A stretch of DNA of 64,000 nt from Planctomycetota bacterium (GCA_015654675.1 JAATGM010000002.1:1-64000), one strand, 5' to 3'; positions 34,675 through 43,447 are shown, counted from the stretch's first letter. Notes: generated by a model from the sequence alone, not told the origin. Program-made: numbers and translations.

Positions 34675-36150
34675 ATGCGAATTTCGATCACGATGTGGAC
34701 CATTCTTGCGCTGAACGGATTCGTCGCCGTCGAAGCCTTGGTGCTGGGCTGGATCGCTCAGGACGCGGCCGGTCGCGTTGTCGAAGAGCGGCTGGCGAAA
34801 GACATGGTGGCCAGCGTTTCAACGTTTTTGTCGACTCGGGCCGTCCCCGTCAACAGCGCGATGTTGGACTATCTGCACGAAATGCTGCATTCGGATTGGG
34901 TTGCCGTTGCTGATGGCGGCTCACACATCCTTGGAACCAGCTTGACCAATTCTCTTGCGGCCGATTTTGCGAAACAGCTCGGCCAAATCGAACCCGCTGG
35001 GACGATTAGTCTGGGCGGCCGGTCATTTCATGTTGACTCGCACGAATTGGCGTCAAACAACCTGCCACTGACGACCCCGCAGTCTCAATCCAATTCACTG
35101 CGGTTGTATGTGTTGATTCCGCTCGAGAATTTACGCGACGCGCGGCGGCAGGCGTCCAATCGCGTCATGCGCGCCTTGGGACCGACGGCCATCGTGGCCA
35201 CACTCCTGGCGGCGCTGCTGGCCTTCGCCACGACACGGCCGATTCGAAGACTGACACGCGCAATCAATGAGCTGGCCATCAGCGACGGAAGCAATGTGGA
35301 CAATGACTTGTTTCGCGGACCGGAGACCACACAAGCCAGCGATGAACCACTTGAAATCCTAAATCGGCAGGAATTTGTCTCCCGAGGTCCGACCGAGACT
35401 CGGCAGCTCGCGTCCGCCTTCTTCAAATTGATTGACCGGCTGGCGTCCGCTCGCGAGCAGCTCACACAAAGCGAGCGACTGGCCACGCTTGGCAAGGTCT
35501 GTTTGAGCGTGGCCCACGAATTGCGAAATCCGCTCAGCGGCATCAAGATGAATATTCGCGTCCTGCAGGATCGCGCCGATGGCGCGAACAACCCGGGAAT
35601 CGACGCGATTGCACACGAAATAGACCGCATGGGGCTCTATCTGGACGAATTGATGACGCTTGCGCCGGGGAGCGCTTCGGGGACGAGGCCGCGGCTAATC
35701 CCTGTGAAGCTCTCCGCGCTTTGCGAGAGCGTCCTGACGATTCTGGCTGGCCGGTTTCAGCACGCCAAGGTAGAGCTGAAGACGAACTATTCGGCCGCGG
35801 AGCCCCACGCCTCTGCTGATCCCAACCAGGTTCGACAGGTCATGATGAATCTGATCGTAAACGCAGTCGAGGCCATGCCGACCGGCGGAACGCTGACCAT
35901 CTCGGTTGAGCCGGGCCCGTCAGCGGTCAAATTCATGGTCGCTGACACCGGTCCCGGCGTTCATGCCGATGGAGCCGACGTGTTTGCTGCATTCACGAGC
36001 GGAAAGCTCAATGGCATCGGGCTCGGACTCTACCTATCCAAGCAAGTTGTCATCCGCCACAACGGACGAATTGGATACGACAATGGTCCCGCCGGCGCGG
36101 TATTCTGGTTTGAGCTGCCAGTCGCGGGGGCGAGTGCAGCGGGAGTTTAG
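34675..36150 (+). CDS. Sensor histidine kinase
   Basis: A 491-residue membrane kinase. TM1 is at about residues 5-25, then a periplasmic sensor region of about 130 residues, and TM2 near 165-186 (GPTAIVATLLAALLAFATT). A short HAMP-like linker (TRPIRRLTRAINELA) and coiled-coil follow. The HisKA box VAHELRNPLSGIKMN places the phospho-acceptor at His281. The ATPase domain shows N box NLIVNAVEAMPTGG, G1 VADTGPGV and G2 GIGLGLYLSKQVV. ATG 34675 is preceded by GGGGAA. The NtrC-type regulator starts eight bases after its stop, so the two form a pair. The layout resembles NtrB/AtoS-type kinases that serve sigma-54 activators. A divergent PEP-CTERM gene has a sigma-54 promoter in the shared intergenic region. 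Confidence 0.93.
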   Translation: MRISITMWTILALNGFVAVEALVLGWIAQDAAGRVVEERLAKDMVASVSTFLSTRAVPVNSAMLDYLHEMLHSDWVAVADGGSHILGTSLTNSLAADFAKQLGQIEPAGTISLGGRSFHVDSHELASNNLPLTTPQSQSNSLRLYVLIPLENLRDARRQASNRVMRALGPTAIVATLLAALLAFATTRPIRRLTRAINELAISDGSNVDNDLFRGPETTQASDEPLEILNRQEFVSRGPTETRQLASAFFKLIDRLASAREQLTQSERLATLGKVCLSVAHELRNPLSGIKMNIRVLQDRADGANNPGIDAIAHEIDRMGLYLDELMTLAPGSASGTRPRLIPVKLSALCESVLTILAGRFQHAKVELKTNYSAAEPHASADPNQVRQVMMNLIVNAVEAMPTGGTLTISVEPGPSAVKFMVADTGPGVHADGADVFAAFTSGKLNGIGLGLYLSKQVVIRHNGRIGYDNGPAGAVFWFELPVAGASAAGV

Positions 36151-36158
36151 CTACGGCG

Positions 36159-37565
36159 ATGCAGCCATCCGCATCCATTTTGGTGATCGACGACGAGCAT
36201 TCCATTTGCCTGGCGTTCAGACTCTTCTTTGAGAGTCGCGGCTGGCGGGTGCTGGTCGCCTCGTCAGCGGGCGAGGGGCTGATTTTGTGCCAGCGAGTAC
36301 ACCCAACGGTCGTGTTCCTCGACGTCCGGCTTCCCGATCGGAGCGGCCTTGAGCTTCTGGGAGAGCTGGCAACTTGCGATACAAAAGTTATCGTGATCAC
36401 CGCCTACGGCGATCTGGATACGGTCGTTCGCGCCATCCAGGAAAAGGCTTTCGATTACCTCATCAAGCCACTGGATCTGGACAAAGCGCTGGCGCTCGCG
36501 ATGCGGGTACGCGATGGACAAGTCGCGCCTCAAGCCGCGGAGCCCGCCAATCGCGACGACAGCGAATACGCCCTCGTCGGTGATTCATCGGCGATGCAGT
36601 TCGTTTATAAACTGATCGCCCGCGTGGCCGCGACAGATTCTCCGGTCCTGATCGAAGGCGAGACCGGAACCGGCAAGGAACTCGTTGCCCGAGCCATCCA
36701 CCGATTTGGTGCGCGGCGCGACTGCCCGTTTGTAGCCCTAAACTGCGGCGCGATCTCGGAGCATTTGATCGAGAGCGAATTGTTCGGACACGTGCGCGGC
36801 GCGTTCACGAGCGCGGGCGCCGATCGTACGGGTCGTTTTGAAGCTGCCCAGCGTGGGTACCTGCTGCTGGATGAGATTGCGGACCTACCCCTTGCAACGC
36901 AGGTGAAGCTGCTTCGGGTGTTGGACACCGGCACGATCGAACGGGTCGGCTCGACAGAATCGATCTCGCTGGATGTCCGCGTTCTTGCCGCAACCAACAA
37001 AAACCTCGAGGAAGAAGTCGCGCGAGGTCGTTTCCGTCGAGACCTGTTTTTCCGCTTGGCGGTTCTACGGATTTCGCTTCCGCCGCTCAGAGACCGAACC
37101 GGGGATATTCCATCGCTAGCCGCACATTTTCTGAAGTCGCTGGCTCCAGCGCGTTTCTCGCCGGAACTGACCACTGACGCGATCCAGACACTGCTTGCCT
37201 ACGATTGGCCCGGTAACGTCCGAGAGCTGAAAAACGCCATCGAACACGCCGTCGCCATATCCCCAGGTCGAAGTATCGTCGCTGATGACCTCCCGCGCTC
37301 GGTTCGCGGCGGAGCAATCGATAATCGGGGCCAAGATAACAAATTGCGACAGATGGCCATCGAATTCATCAGCGGTCTGGACGACGGTCCTCTGGGAAGA
37401 AGTCAACGCGCGCTCGAAGCGGTGGAGAGTGCTCTCATCCAGTTCGCAATGGAGCGGCATCGCGGAAACCAATCAGAAGCCGCGAATTACCTCGGACTCC
37501 ATCGCAACACGCTCCGCAACAAGTTGCGTGAATTTGACGTCGGCGATCACTCCGACGAGCAGTAA
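36159..37565 (+). CDS. NtrC-family sigma-54-dependent response regulator
   Basis: A 468-residue activator. The receiver domain (1-120) has the acidic pair DD11-12, phospho-acceptor Asp55, Thr81 and Lys103. The AAA+ domain (about 138-370) has Walker A GETGTGKE (167-174), the sigma-54 contact loop as GAFTSAG (214-220) and Walker B GYLLLDEI. The usual loop sequence is GAFTGA; here the second Gly is Ser. A C-terminal Fis-type helix-turn-helix (NQSEAANYLGLHRNTLRNKL) follows at about 440-460. It is coupled to the histidine kinase upstream. In PEP-CTERM/exosortase systems a kinase-regulator pair (PrsK/PrsR) works with sigma-54; this pair is a candidate equivalent, by position and promoter evidence, not by proven orthology. 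Confidence 0.95.
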   Translation: MQPSASILVIDDEHSICLAFRLFFESRGWRVLVASSAGEGLILCQRVHPTVVFLDVRLPDRSGLELLGELATCDTKVIVITAYGDLDTVVRAIQEKAFDYLIKPLDLDKALALAMRVRDGQVAPQAAEPANRDDSEYALVGDSSAMQFVYKLIARVAATDSPVLIEGETGTGKELVARAIHRFGARRDCPFVALNCGAISEHLIESELFGHVRGAFTSAGADRTGRFEAAQRGYLLLDEIADLPLATQVKLLRVLDTGTIERVGSTESISLDVRVLAATNKNLEEEVARGRFRRDLFFRLAVLRISLPPLRDRTGDIPSLAAHFLKSLAPARFSPELTTDAIQTLLAYDWPGNVRELKNAIEHAVAISPGRSIVADDLPRSVRGGAIDNRGQDNKLRQMAIEFISGLDDGPLGRSQRALEAVESALIQFAMERHRGNQSEAANYLGLHRNTLRNKLREFDVGDHSDEQ

Positions 37566-38016
37566 GGGCATACCCAGCGAACGTTGGTCGGCTCCGGCGA
37601 CGGTGCATTCCCTCAAAACGTCTATTGGCGCCGGTTCGTTTCGTGACGAGAGCCGCGCAATGAATCGGAATTCATACCGACGCGCGTGGCCGCACGGGTG
37701 AAACTCAATTCACCCGCAATTCAGCCGAAGCATCGATCGCCAATCCGACAATCAAAATGGCGGTCGAGAATTTGCTGCCGAGGAGAACCGAGATGGTGAG
37801 CATGGTCCGATTCGGAGACATTTGGCCATATGACTATCTGGTTGAACGACAGGTTGTGCTTGAGTTCGAATTGCCCGTGATGGCGCGGTTCGGGCAACCA
37901 CAAAGCGTTCGACTTGCGTTTGGAGAGCCGTCCAGTTGCCTGGGCGGGCTGGGGCAAATCTCCGCGTACGGATCCGAAACAACGCCAACTCCATCGTGAC
38001 CTTAGGGAGTCATGCC
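37566..38016. other. Intergenic region, one doubtful small ORF
   Basis: A 451-base gap after the activator gene. No terminator was found. A 68-codon frame with a good ribosome site (37793-37999) is listed separately. TAGGGAG before 38017 belongs to the small lipoprotein gene. Confidence 0.45.
37793..37999 (+). CDS. Possible small protein, unknown
   Basis: A 68-residue frame starting at ATG 37793 with GAGGAG seven bases ahead, which is the only reason to consider it. The product (MVSMVRFGDIWPYDYLVE at its start) has no signal peptide, membrane helix or recognised domain, and its last third is Ser/Gly/Thr-rich. It ends 17 bases before the lipoprotein gene. It may be chance or a decayed gene. 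Confidence 0.25.
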   Translation: MVSMVRFGDIWPYDYLVERQVVLEFELPVMARFGQPQSVRLAFGEPSSCLGGLGQISAYGSETTPTPS

Positions 38017-38208
38017 ATGAGACGCTTTTCGTTCATTCTGCTGTTTTCTTTCGCGTTCGCGCTGCTCGGCGGGTGCGAAATGAAGTGCGAAACCGAGAAA
38101 ACGCCGGCCCATAAGATCGCTGATGCGGTCGACGATGCCGTCGATGCCGCAAAGGATGCGGCGACCAAGGATCATGAAGTGAAGATCAAGATCAAGAAGT
38201 CCGACTAG
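38017..38208 (+). CDS. Small lipoprotein
   Basis: A 63-residue lipoprotein. ATG 38017 has TAGGGAG upstream. The signal peptide RRFSFILLFSFAFALLGGC ends in a lipobox with Cys20. The mature part is charged: an amphipathic helix rich in Ala, Asp and Lys (ADAVDDAVDAAKDAATKDHE) ending in alternating Lys. This looks like the short Lpp- or entericidin-like envelope peptides of other bacteria, without clear homology. Its 3' end overlaps the 3' end of the convergent response regulator by 17 bases. Confidence 0.7.
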   Translation: MRRFSFILLFSFAFALLGGCEMKCETEKTPAHKIADAVDDAVDAAKDAATKDHEVKIKIKKSD

Positions 38209-38947
38209 CGCCGGGCGGGCAGACGCCGAGCCGCTGACGCTTGACCTGTTCGAGAAGCGTGACCAGCGCTTCCAGCTGGACGGGCTTGTTCAGTACCGCC
38301 ATGACATTGGGCAGGTGCACGGCGTTGTCGTCGCCCGCGGAGTTAATCGCGCAGACAATTCCCAGGTCGGATCGAATTTGCCGAGCCGCAGAAACAAGTC
38401 CTTCGCGCTGCGGAATCGCGACAGCGTCCCAGTCGAGTATCAGCATGTCGTAGTTTATCTGCTCAATCTTTGCGAGAATCTCGCCGGTGTCGGGAACAAA
38501 CGTCGCTAGAAATCCCAACTCGACTAAGCGCTCCTGGATGCTTTTCTCGTGGTCTCCCACATTTCCGGCGTACAGCACTGCTGTGGATGTCACGCGAGTG
38601 ATGAGCGTAAGCACCGCTTCAATGTCCAGCGGCTTCTGCAAAAATGCGAGCACGCCTTGCTTCAGTGCGGAGCTTTCAAGCTCGGGATTGGAATAGGCGC
38701 TCATCAGAATAATCTGTGATCGTTGGCAGTGCTGCCGGATCTGTCGAAACGCTTCAAGGCCGTCGATTCCCGGCATTCGAACGTCCATCAGAATGACGCG
38801 AAAAATAGTCGTGCGGCAGAGTTCGACAGCTTCCTCTCCGGTCGACGCGATGCGGACCTGATACCCCTCCTTGGAGAGTATTTCCGACAACGTCAGACGC
38901 ATATTTTGGTCGTCATCGACAATGAGAACATCGATAGTTTCGTGCAT
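38192..38947 (-). CDS. Response regulator with two receiver-like domains, no output domain
   Basis: A 251-residue protein. The first receiver (1-118) is complete: DD11-12, phospho-acceptor Asp55 (LMDVRMPG), Ser83 in place of Thr, Lys105. The second (about 124-240) keeps the fold pattern, an Asp in LILDWD (172 or 174) and Lys221 in LNKPV, but the N-terminal acidic pair is replaced by YAGNVGD, so it is probably not phosphorylated in the normal way. No DNA-binding or enzyme domain follows. It starts one base after the histidine kinase at 38949-40580 and is surely its partner. It may act as a phosphate shuttle or protein-binding output. Confidence 0.88.
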   Translation of the reverse strand: MHETIDVLIVDDDQNMRLTLSEILSKEGYQVRIASTGEEAVELCRTTIFRVILMDVRMPGIDGLEAFRQIRQHCQRSQIILMSAYSNPELESSALKQGVLAFLQKPLDIEAVLTLITRVTSTAVLYAGNVGDHEKSIQERLVELGFLATFVPDTGEILAKIEQINYDMLILDWDAVAIPQREGLVSAARQIRSDLGIVCAINSAGDDNAVHLPNVMAVLNKPVQLEALVTLLEQVKRQRLGVCPPGASRTS

Positions 38948-38948
38948 C

Positions 38949-40580
38949 TCAGTTTCCCGAGCTGACTGGCGTCACGGTGACGGGTCGGGGTAGTCGGATC
39001 CGAAACGTCGCGCCGGGGCCGGCTTTCTCGGCCACACTGATCTCACCGCCGTGCCGATTGACGATTTGACGGCAGAGCAATAATCCCAGGCCCGTGCCGG
39101 TTTTCTTACTGGTCACCAGCGGCTCAAACAATCGCGGTCGAATCTCGTCCGAGATGCCGGCGCCGGTGTCGCGAACTTCCAGATAGTCGCCGTCCGCACC
39201 CCGCCATGCCACGATGGTCACTTCGCCGCGGCCTTTCATCGATTCTACGGCATTCTGCAGCAGATTCTGAAGGACCTGACGAAACTGTCCAGGGTCGACC
39301 CAGGCGATGAACGGCGTCGGCTTCATGTCAATTTGCCAGTTGACGCGACCCGACGAGTCCAGCCGTCGCGTGAGCTCGCGGATCAGTCCGCCGAGCTCGG
39401 TTTCGGCGCATTTCGGGTCGCGGCCGCGGGTCATTTCCATGAGGTTGGTGATGATCGCGTCGGCGGTCTTCACCTCGTCTTCGATCATGGTAAGCAGGTC
39501 GAGGTGCTCGCTGGATTTTGCAAGCCGCCTGCGAAGCAGGTAGGCCGCATTTCGAATGACGCCCAGTGGATTTCGAAGGTCGTGTGCGATACTTGCCGAA
39601 AGCTGCCCGATGGCGGCCAGCCTTGCCTGCTGCACCAGCTGGTCGCGTGCCTTTCCCAATTCGCTCTCGACGCGTTTTGTCTCATCGACCTGAAATTGCA
39701 TGAGCGTGGCGCGCAGCTCGCGGGCGCGTTCCTCGATCTGCTTGCGGTCGGTGACGTCCATCGTCACCCCGCTCAGCCGGCGGGTGTTCCTGGCCGCGTC
39801 CAGCGTGGTCTGGCCGCGCTCCGCCACCCAGCGGATGGCCCCGTCCGGCCGACGGATGCGATACTCAATTTCGTATTCGCGCGCCTCGCGGATGGCCAGC
39901 GCCGCGCAGTCGCGGACACGCCCGGCGTCCTCCTCGTGAACGCCGGAGAAGACGACGTCGTCGGGGTTTGCGCCCGCGGTGGGCTTGGCGCCCAGAATGT
40001 CCTCAAGGGACTCTGACCATGTGACGTTGCCCGAATCGAGATCGCGCGACCAGCTGCCGAGTTGGGCAGATCGCTCGGCCAGCAGCAGCCATGCCTCGTT
40101 TTCGCGCAGGTCCTTTCGGGCTTCGTCCCACTGCTCGGTCGCGCGACGGAGTTGGGCCATGCCGCGCTCGGCGGCATCATCGCTTCGCGACTTGTCGACA
40201 GTGGCACGGTGCAGCACCAAGGAGGTGAGAATGCACAAGAGGCAGCAAAGGATGTAGAGCGCCAACTGCAAAAGCTGACGAGGGTCGGAAAGTAATCTCG
40301 ATGTGGTCTGTACGAACAATAACTCCGCTGACACCACTCCGAGTGCGGTCGCTAACACGGCGGGTCCAACACCGAACAACCAGGCGCTGAGGATCACCGC
40401 GAGCAGGAATGGGAGAAATAATGCGTCAGTCTGAAGAGTCGAGTGGACGGCCAGGCGGAGGATTGTCGCTACGGCGATGGCGCCGGCGGCGGCCGAATAG
40501 CGCAGCGCCGGATGCAGCTGCCCGCTGGGCAGAAAAATCAGCGCGCGCTCCGTTCGTCCAAATCGAAACAAGCCAGCCAC
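38949..40580 (-). CDS. Membrane histidine kinase with DUF4118 and PAS domains
   Basis: A 543-residue kinase. The N-terminus has four membrane helices in a KdpD-like DUF4118 arrangement (residues about 28-125). A coiled-coil, then a PAS/PAC domain (about 165-285; ENEAWLLLAERSAQLGSW and GVTMDVTDRKQIEE), follow. The dimerisation box SASIAHDLRNPLGV has His333. The ATPase domain shows NLLQNAVESMKGRG, VRDTGAGI and GTGLGLLLCRQIV. The annotated start is GTG 40580, close behind GGGGAAG; a TTG nine bases later has better spacing and could be the true start. The signal is unknown; PAS often senses redox or ligands. It forms an operon with the double-receiver regulator and is divergent from the OmpR-type regulator. 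Confidence 0.92.
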   Translation of the reverse strand: MAGLFRFGRTERALIFLPSGQLHPALRYSAAAGAIAVATILRLAVHSTLQTDALFLPFLLAVILSAWLFGVGPAVLATALGVVSAELLFVQTTSRLLSDPRQLLQLALYILCCLLCILTSLVLHRATVDKSRSDDAAERGMAQLRRATEQWDEARKDLRENEAWLLLAERSAQLGSWSRDLDSGNVTWSESLEDILGAKPTAGANPDDVVFSGVHEEDAGRVRDCAALAIREAREYEIEYRIRRPDGAIRWVAERGQTTLDAARNTRRLSGVTMDVTDRKQIEERARELRATLMQFQVDETKRVESELGKARDQLVQQARLAAIGQLSASIAHDLRNPLGVIRNAAYLLRRRLAKSSEHLDLLTMIEDEVKTADAIITNLMEMTRGRDPKCAETELGGLIRELTRRLDSSGRVNWQIDMKPTPFIAWVDPGQFRQVLQNLLQNAVESMKGRGEVTIVAWRGADGDYLEVRDTGAGISDEIRPRLFEPLVTSKKTGTGLGLLLCRQIVNRHGGEISVAEKAGPGATFRIRLPRPVTVTPVSSGN

Positions 40581-40772
40581 CTTCCCCCGATAGCATAGGC
40601 AGAGTCAATCAGTTAGTGGGAGCGAATCCGCCTGCGTCCGAAAACGCCTGCGGACGCTTCGGCATCGCGGGGACACCCCTTGTGCGAATTCGCACGAGGC
40701 GTCAGAATCCTATGACCGAAATGAAATGCAAAACTTGGTAGCCGCGCGGGCAAATCGAAACGGACGAGCGTA

Positions 40773-41456
40773 ATGCAGGTCCTGATCGTTGAAGACAATC
40801 TCAAGATGACCGAACTGCTCCGCCGCGGACTGGCCGAGCACGGCTACAGCGCAGATATCGCGACCACGGCTTCGGAGGGGGAGGACGCGGCCTATGCGAA
40901 TACATACGACGCGATCGTCCTGGATCGAATGCTCCCGGACAAAGACGGTCTGGATCTATGCCGCGAGCTGCGGCGGCGCGGCATCAAAGTTCCAATTCTC
41001 ATGCTGAGCGGGCTCGCATCGGTCGAAGATCGTGTGGCGGGGCTGAATGCCGGCGCGGACGATTATCTCGCGAAGCCGTTCGCTTTTGACGAGCTAATTG
41101 CCCGAATCCGGGCCCTTTTGCGGCGAGGCGAAGCCGGCGAGACGTCCAAGCTCACGTACGCCGACGTCGAGCTCGATCTACTCAAGCGGGCCGTTTCGCG
41201 GGCCGGGCAGCCGGTCCGGCTTCGCAATAAGGAATATGAACTGCTCGAGTTTTTCATGCGCCGGCCGGATTGCGTTTTGGCGCGCACGACGATCGCGGAA
41301 CACGTCTGGGACTCCAATCACGATTTCAGCAGCAATGTGATTGACGTGAATGTGGGCGCGCTGCGCCGCAAACTCGACCGCGGATTTGAGAAGCCCCTGA
41401 TTCATACGGTCATCGGCGTGGGCTACATGTTCAGCTCGGAAGGCCCGGCGCAATAG
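40773..41456 (+). CDS. OmpR/PhoB-family response regulator
   Basis: A 227-residue regulator. The receiver domain has ED7-8, phospho-acceptor Asp51, Ser79 and Lys101; the C-terminal winged helix (about 128-222) has the typical [19 protein letters not shown] and [15 protein letters not shown]. No kinase follows in the same direction; the closest kinase is the divergent one at 38949-40580, which already has a partner, so this one may be served by either that kinase or a distant one. It precedes the DUF1328/PRC-barrel genes of an envelope-stress-like island. Confidence 0.95.
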   Translation: MQVLIVEDNLKMTELLRRGLAEHGYSADIATTASEGEDAAYANTYDAIVLDRMLPDKDGLDLCRELRRRGIKVPILMLSGLASVEDRVAGLNAGADDYLAKPFAFDELIARIRALLRRGEAGETSKLTYADVELDLLKRAVSRAGQPVRLRNKEYELLEFFMRRPDCVLARTTIAEHVWDSNHDFSSNVIDVNVGALRRKLDRGFEKPLIHTVIGVGYMFSSEGPAQ

Positions 41457-41468
41457 ACCGCTCCGATT

Positions 41469-41483
41469 CCGCCGTGAAGGCGG
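41469..41483 (+). terminator. Possible weak terminator
   Basis: CCGCC and GGCGG form a short five-pair stem with a GTGAA loop 12 bases after the stop of the OmpR-type gene. The following sequence CTTCATCTCCTTTTC is only loosely T-rich, so this is tentative. Confidence 0.3.
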
Positions 41484-41574
41484 CTTCATCTCCTTTTCAC
41501 TCCTTCCTCAACAACCGGTGAAAGACTCGCAATGTGTGGCGGATAATTCAAGGCCCCCAATTGCGAGGTGTTTT

Positions 41575-41760
41575 ATGCTTTCCTGGGCACTGACATTTCT
41601 GATCGTTGCTCTGATTGCTGCGTTGCTTGGATTCGGCGGCATCGCCGGGTCCGCGGCGGCGATTGCGCAGTTCCTGTTCTATCTGTTTGTCATTCTCTTC
41701 GTCGTATCGGCCGTTGTGTCGCTGGTACGTGGGAGAAGCCCGCCGCTTCCGCCGGCTTGA
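41575..41760 (+). CDS. DUF1328-family small membrane protein
   Basis: A 61-residue protein starting at ATG 41575 with GAGGTG close upstream. Two membrane helices ([20 protein letters not shown] and [18 protein letters not shown]) are joined by a short AGSAAAIAQ loop, exactly the layout of the DUF1328 (YtjA-like) family. These are widespread inner-membrane peptides often found beside stress genes. The exact role is unknown. Confidence 0.85.
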   Translation: MLSWALTFLIVALIAALLGFGGIAGSAAAIAQFLFYLFVILFVVSAVVSLVRGRSPPLPPA

Positions 41761-41867
41761 GCCGCGCAACCCGTCCGACCAATTCCATTTCCAAGTGAAG
41801 TAACTGAGGCGTGCATTGCGCGGTGTGGAGCCGATCGCAGTTCTCGCCTCTTTGAAGGGAGAACATC

Positions 41868-42746
41868 ATGAATTCACGTTCAAAACTCTTGACGATCGCA
41901 TCGGCGGTCGGAGCACTGGCCGCTCCGCTCATGGCACAAACGAACACGCCGCCAACCGGGAACATGCATTCGGGCGGCACGATGCAGTCTGACCGGAGCC
42001 GCGATTTTGCCATGGCGACCCGGTTCATGAAGGCCAAGGACCTCATGGGAATGAAGGTCACGAACAACGCCGACGAGAACCTTGGCAAAATCGAGGACAT
42101 CGTGGTGGACGCCGGATCGGGACGAATTCTCTACGGCGTTTTGTCGTTCGGCGGCTTCCTGGGCGTCGGTGACAAGCTCTTCGCGATTCCGTGGGAATCT
42201 CTGCAATTGACCGGCGATTCGAAGGCCTATGTGCTGAACATCGACAAGGACCGCCTGAAGAACGCGGAGGGCTTCGATAAGAAGCACTGGCCGAACTTCG
42301 CCGACGAGCAGTGGGCGACCAAGACGTACCAGTACTACGGCCGCTCGCCGTATTGGTCGGCCAACAATGCCCAGCATACCAATGACTACCGCGATCGCTG
42401 GAACCAGCACGTTTCAGTGTGGCAGAAGGTCAGCGATTTGTGCGGCAAAGATGTTCGCAACGCGCAGGATGAACGCATCGGCGACATCAGCAATCTTGCG
42501 ATCGATCCCGATAGCGGCCGCATCCTCTATGGGATTCTCTCGTATCGCGGGAAGCTCTTCGCCATTCCGTGGAGCGCGTTCAGCTTCAGCGGGGATGCCA
42601 AGTACGCCGTGCTGAACGTGAGCAAGGACAAGTTGTCCGAGTCACAGGGCTTCTCGAACGACAAGTGGCCGAATCTTGTAGATCCGAATGTCGCGGGCAC
42701 GACGCACGATTATTACGGCCAGCCCCGGTATTGGGATCGCGGCTAG
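41868..42746 (+). CDS. Exported protein with two PRC-barrel domains
   Basis: A 292-residue protein with signal peptide (KLLTIASAVGALAAPLMAQ) and ribosome site GAAGGGAG. Two copies of a PRC-barrel domain, residues about 55-140 and 190-275, share the pattern GKIEDIVVDAGSGRILYGVL and then KLFAIPWESLQ (second copy GDISNLAIDPDSGRILYGIL, KLFAIPWSAFS). Each is followed by KDRLKNAEGF or KDKLSESQGF and a YYG(R/Q)P(R)YW motif. PRC barrels outside photosynthetic centres and RimM often occur in stress-linked envelope proteins. The linker (about 20-50) is low complexity. It lies in an island with DUF1328, DUF883 and a sigma factor. Confidence 0.9.
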   Translation: MNSRSKLLTIASAVGALAAPLMAQTNTPPTGNMHSGGTMQSDRSRDFAMATRFMKAKDLMGMKVTNNADENLGKIEDIVVDAGSGRILYGVLSFGGFLGVGDKLFAIPWESLQLTGDSKAYVLNIDKDRLKNAEGFDKKHWPNFADEQWATKTYQYYGRSPYWSANNAQHTNDYRDRWNQHVSVWQKVSDLCGKDVRNAQDERIGDISNLAIDPDSGRILYGILSYRGKLFAIPWSAFSFSGDAKYAVLNVSKDKLSESQGFSNDKWPNLVDPNVAGTTHDYYGQPRYWDRG

Positions 42747-42819
42747 GCGATTCTCACGTGAAGCAATTCAGCGCCCGGCGGCTTGCTCAGCAAGTGCCAG
42801 GCACGAAAAGGAGTTTGTC

Positions 42820-43227
42820 ATGAATCATGAACGAGCATCGAACCAACCGAACGATCAGCGAAATCGAACGGGCGTGGGCTCGACCAGTCAGCCATCGTCG
42901 AGTGACACAACGCCGATGAAGCCCGATCGAGGTCAATATGCCGAGGGATCTCCCGATTCTTCGCGGCAGTTTGGCGAAGCGGGACAGTCCACTCGGACCA
43001 ATCAAGGCCAGAGTGGTTCGTCCAGCGGGACCGCGACGCAGTCGCCGCCCAGTAGCGGATCGAAACGATCCATGCCGGCCACCGGCGAATCGGCGAACGC
43101 TGGCTCCTGCGGCACCGATTCCTGCACGCCCGAGACGGGCGTGAACCAGACCTCACGCCAGCCGGAGGCGGGTAAGAGGAACCCCGTCTCTGGAGGGCAG
43201 AGGGACAACGAGAGCGGGTCTGAATAA
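42820..43227 (+). CDS. Disordered hydrophilic protein, unknown
   Basis: A 135-residue protein; ATG 42820 with AAGGAG four to five bases ahead. The composition is almost wholly Ser, Gly, Asn, Gln, Thr and Pro, without hydrophobic segments, so it should be intrinsically disordered. One region holds two cysteines (GSCGTDSCTPETG). It resembles hydrophilin-like stress proteins in composition only. It is followed by two strong terminators in tandem, which ends the PRC-barrel transcript. Confidence 0.55.
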   Translation: MNHERASNQPNDQRNRTGVGSTSQPSSSDTTPMKPDRGQYAEGSPDSSRQFGEAGQSTRTNQGQSGSSSGTATQSPPSSGSKRSMPATGESANAGSCGTDSCTPETGVNQTSRQPEAGKRNPVSGGQRDNESGSE

Positions 43228-43243
43228 GGCCAGTTCTTGTTGC

Positions 43244-43285
43244 GCGCCCCGGCGTGGTCCGACGCGCCGGGGCGCATTTTGTTTT
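43244..43285 (+). terminator. Intrinsic terminator 1
   Basis: An 11-base perfect stem (GCGCCCCGGCG, 43244-43254, with 43265-43275) with a 10-base loop is followed by ATTTTGTTTT. It starts 17 bases after the stop at 43227. Confidence 0.92.
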
Positions 43286-43293
43286 CGATAACA

Positions 43294-43335
43294 CGCCGCC
43301 GGTCGTTCAATTTGAACGACCGGCGGCGGCTTTTT
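43294..43335 (+). terminator. Intrinsic terminator 2
   Basis: A 15-base perfect stem (43294-43308 with 43314-43328), AATTT loop, then GCTTTTT. It lies only nine bases after the first terminator, giving very tight insulation of the sigma-factor gene from upstream transcription. Confidence 0.92.
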
Positions 43336-43447
43336 GGGCTTCAAATTCGAATTATTTACCCGTCGCGTGGGGACGGGCTGCCGGGTTTGTGCCTCGCAAG
43401 CTTCGCATTCATAAATACTTACAGAATCTAGTTTTCCGAACTTGGTG

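Noticed and set aside
34463-34714. 83-codon frame between the PEP-CTERM gene and the kinase
   Set aside because: It covers the sigma-54 site and palindromes, has no ribosome site and ends inside the kinase gene in another frame.
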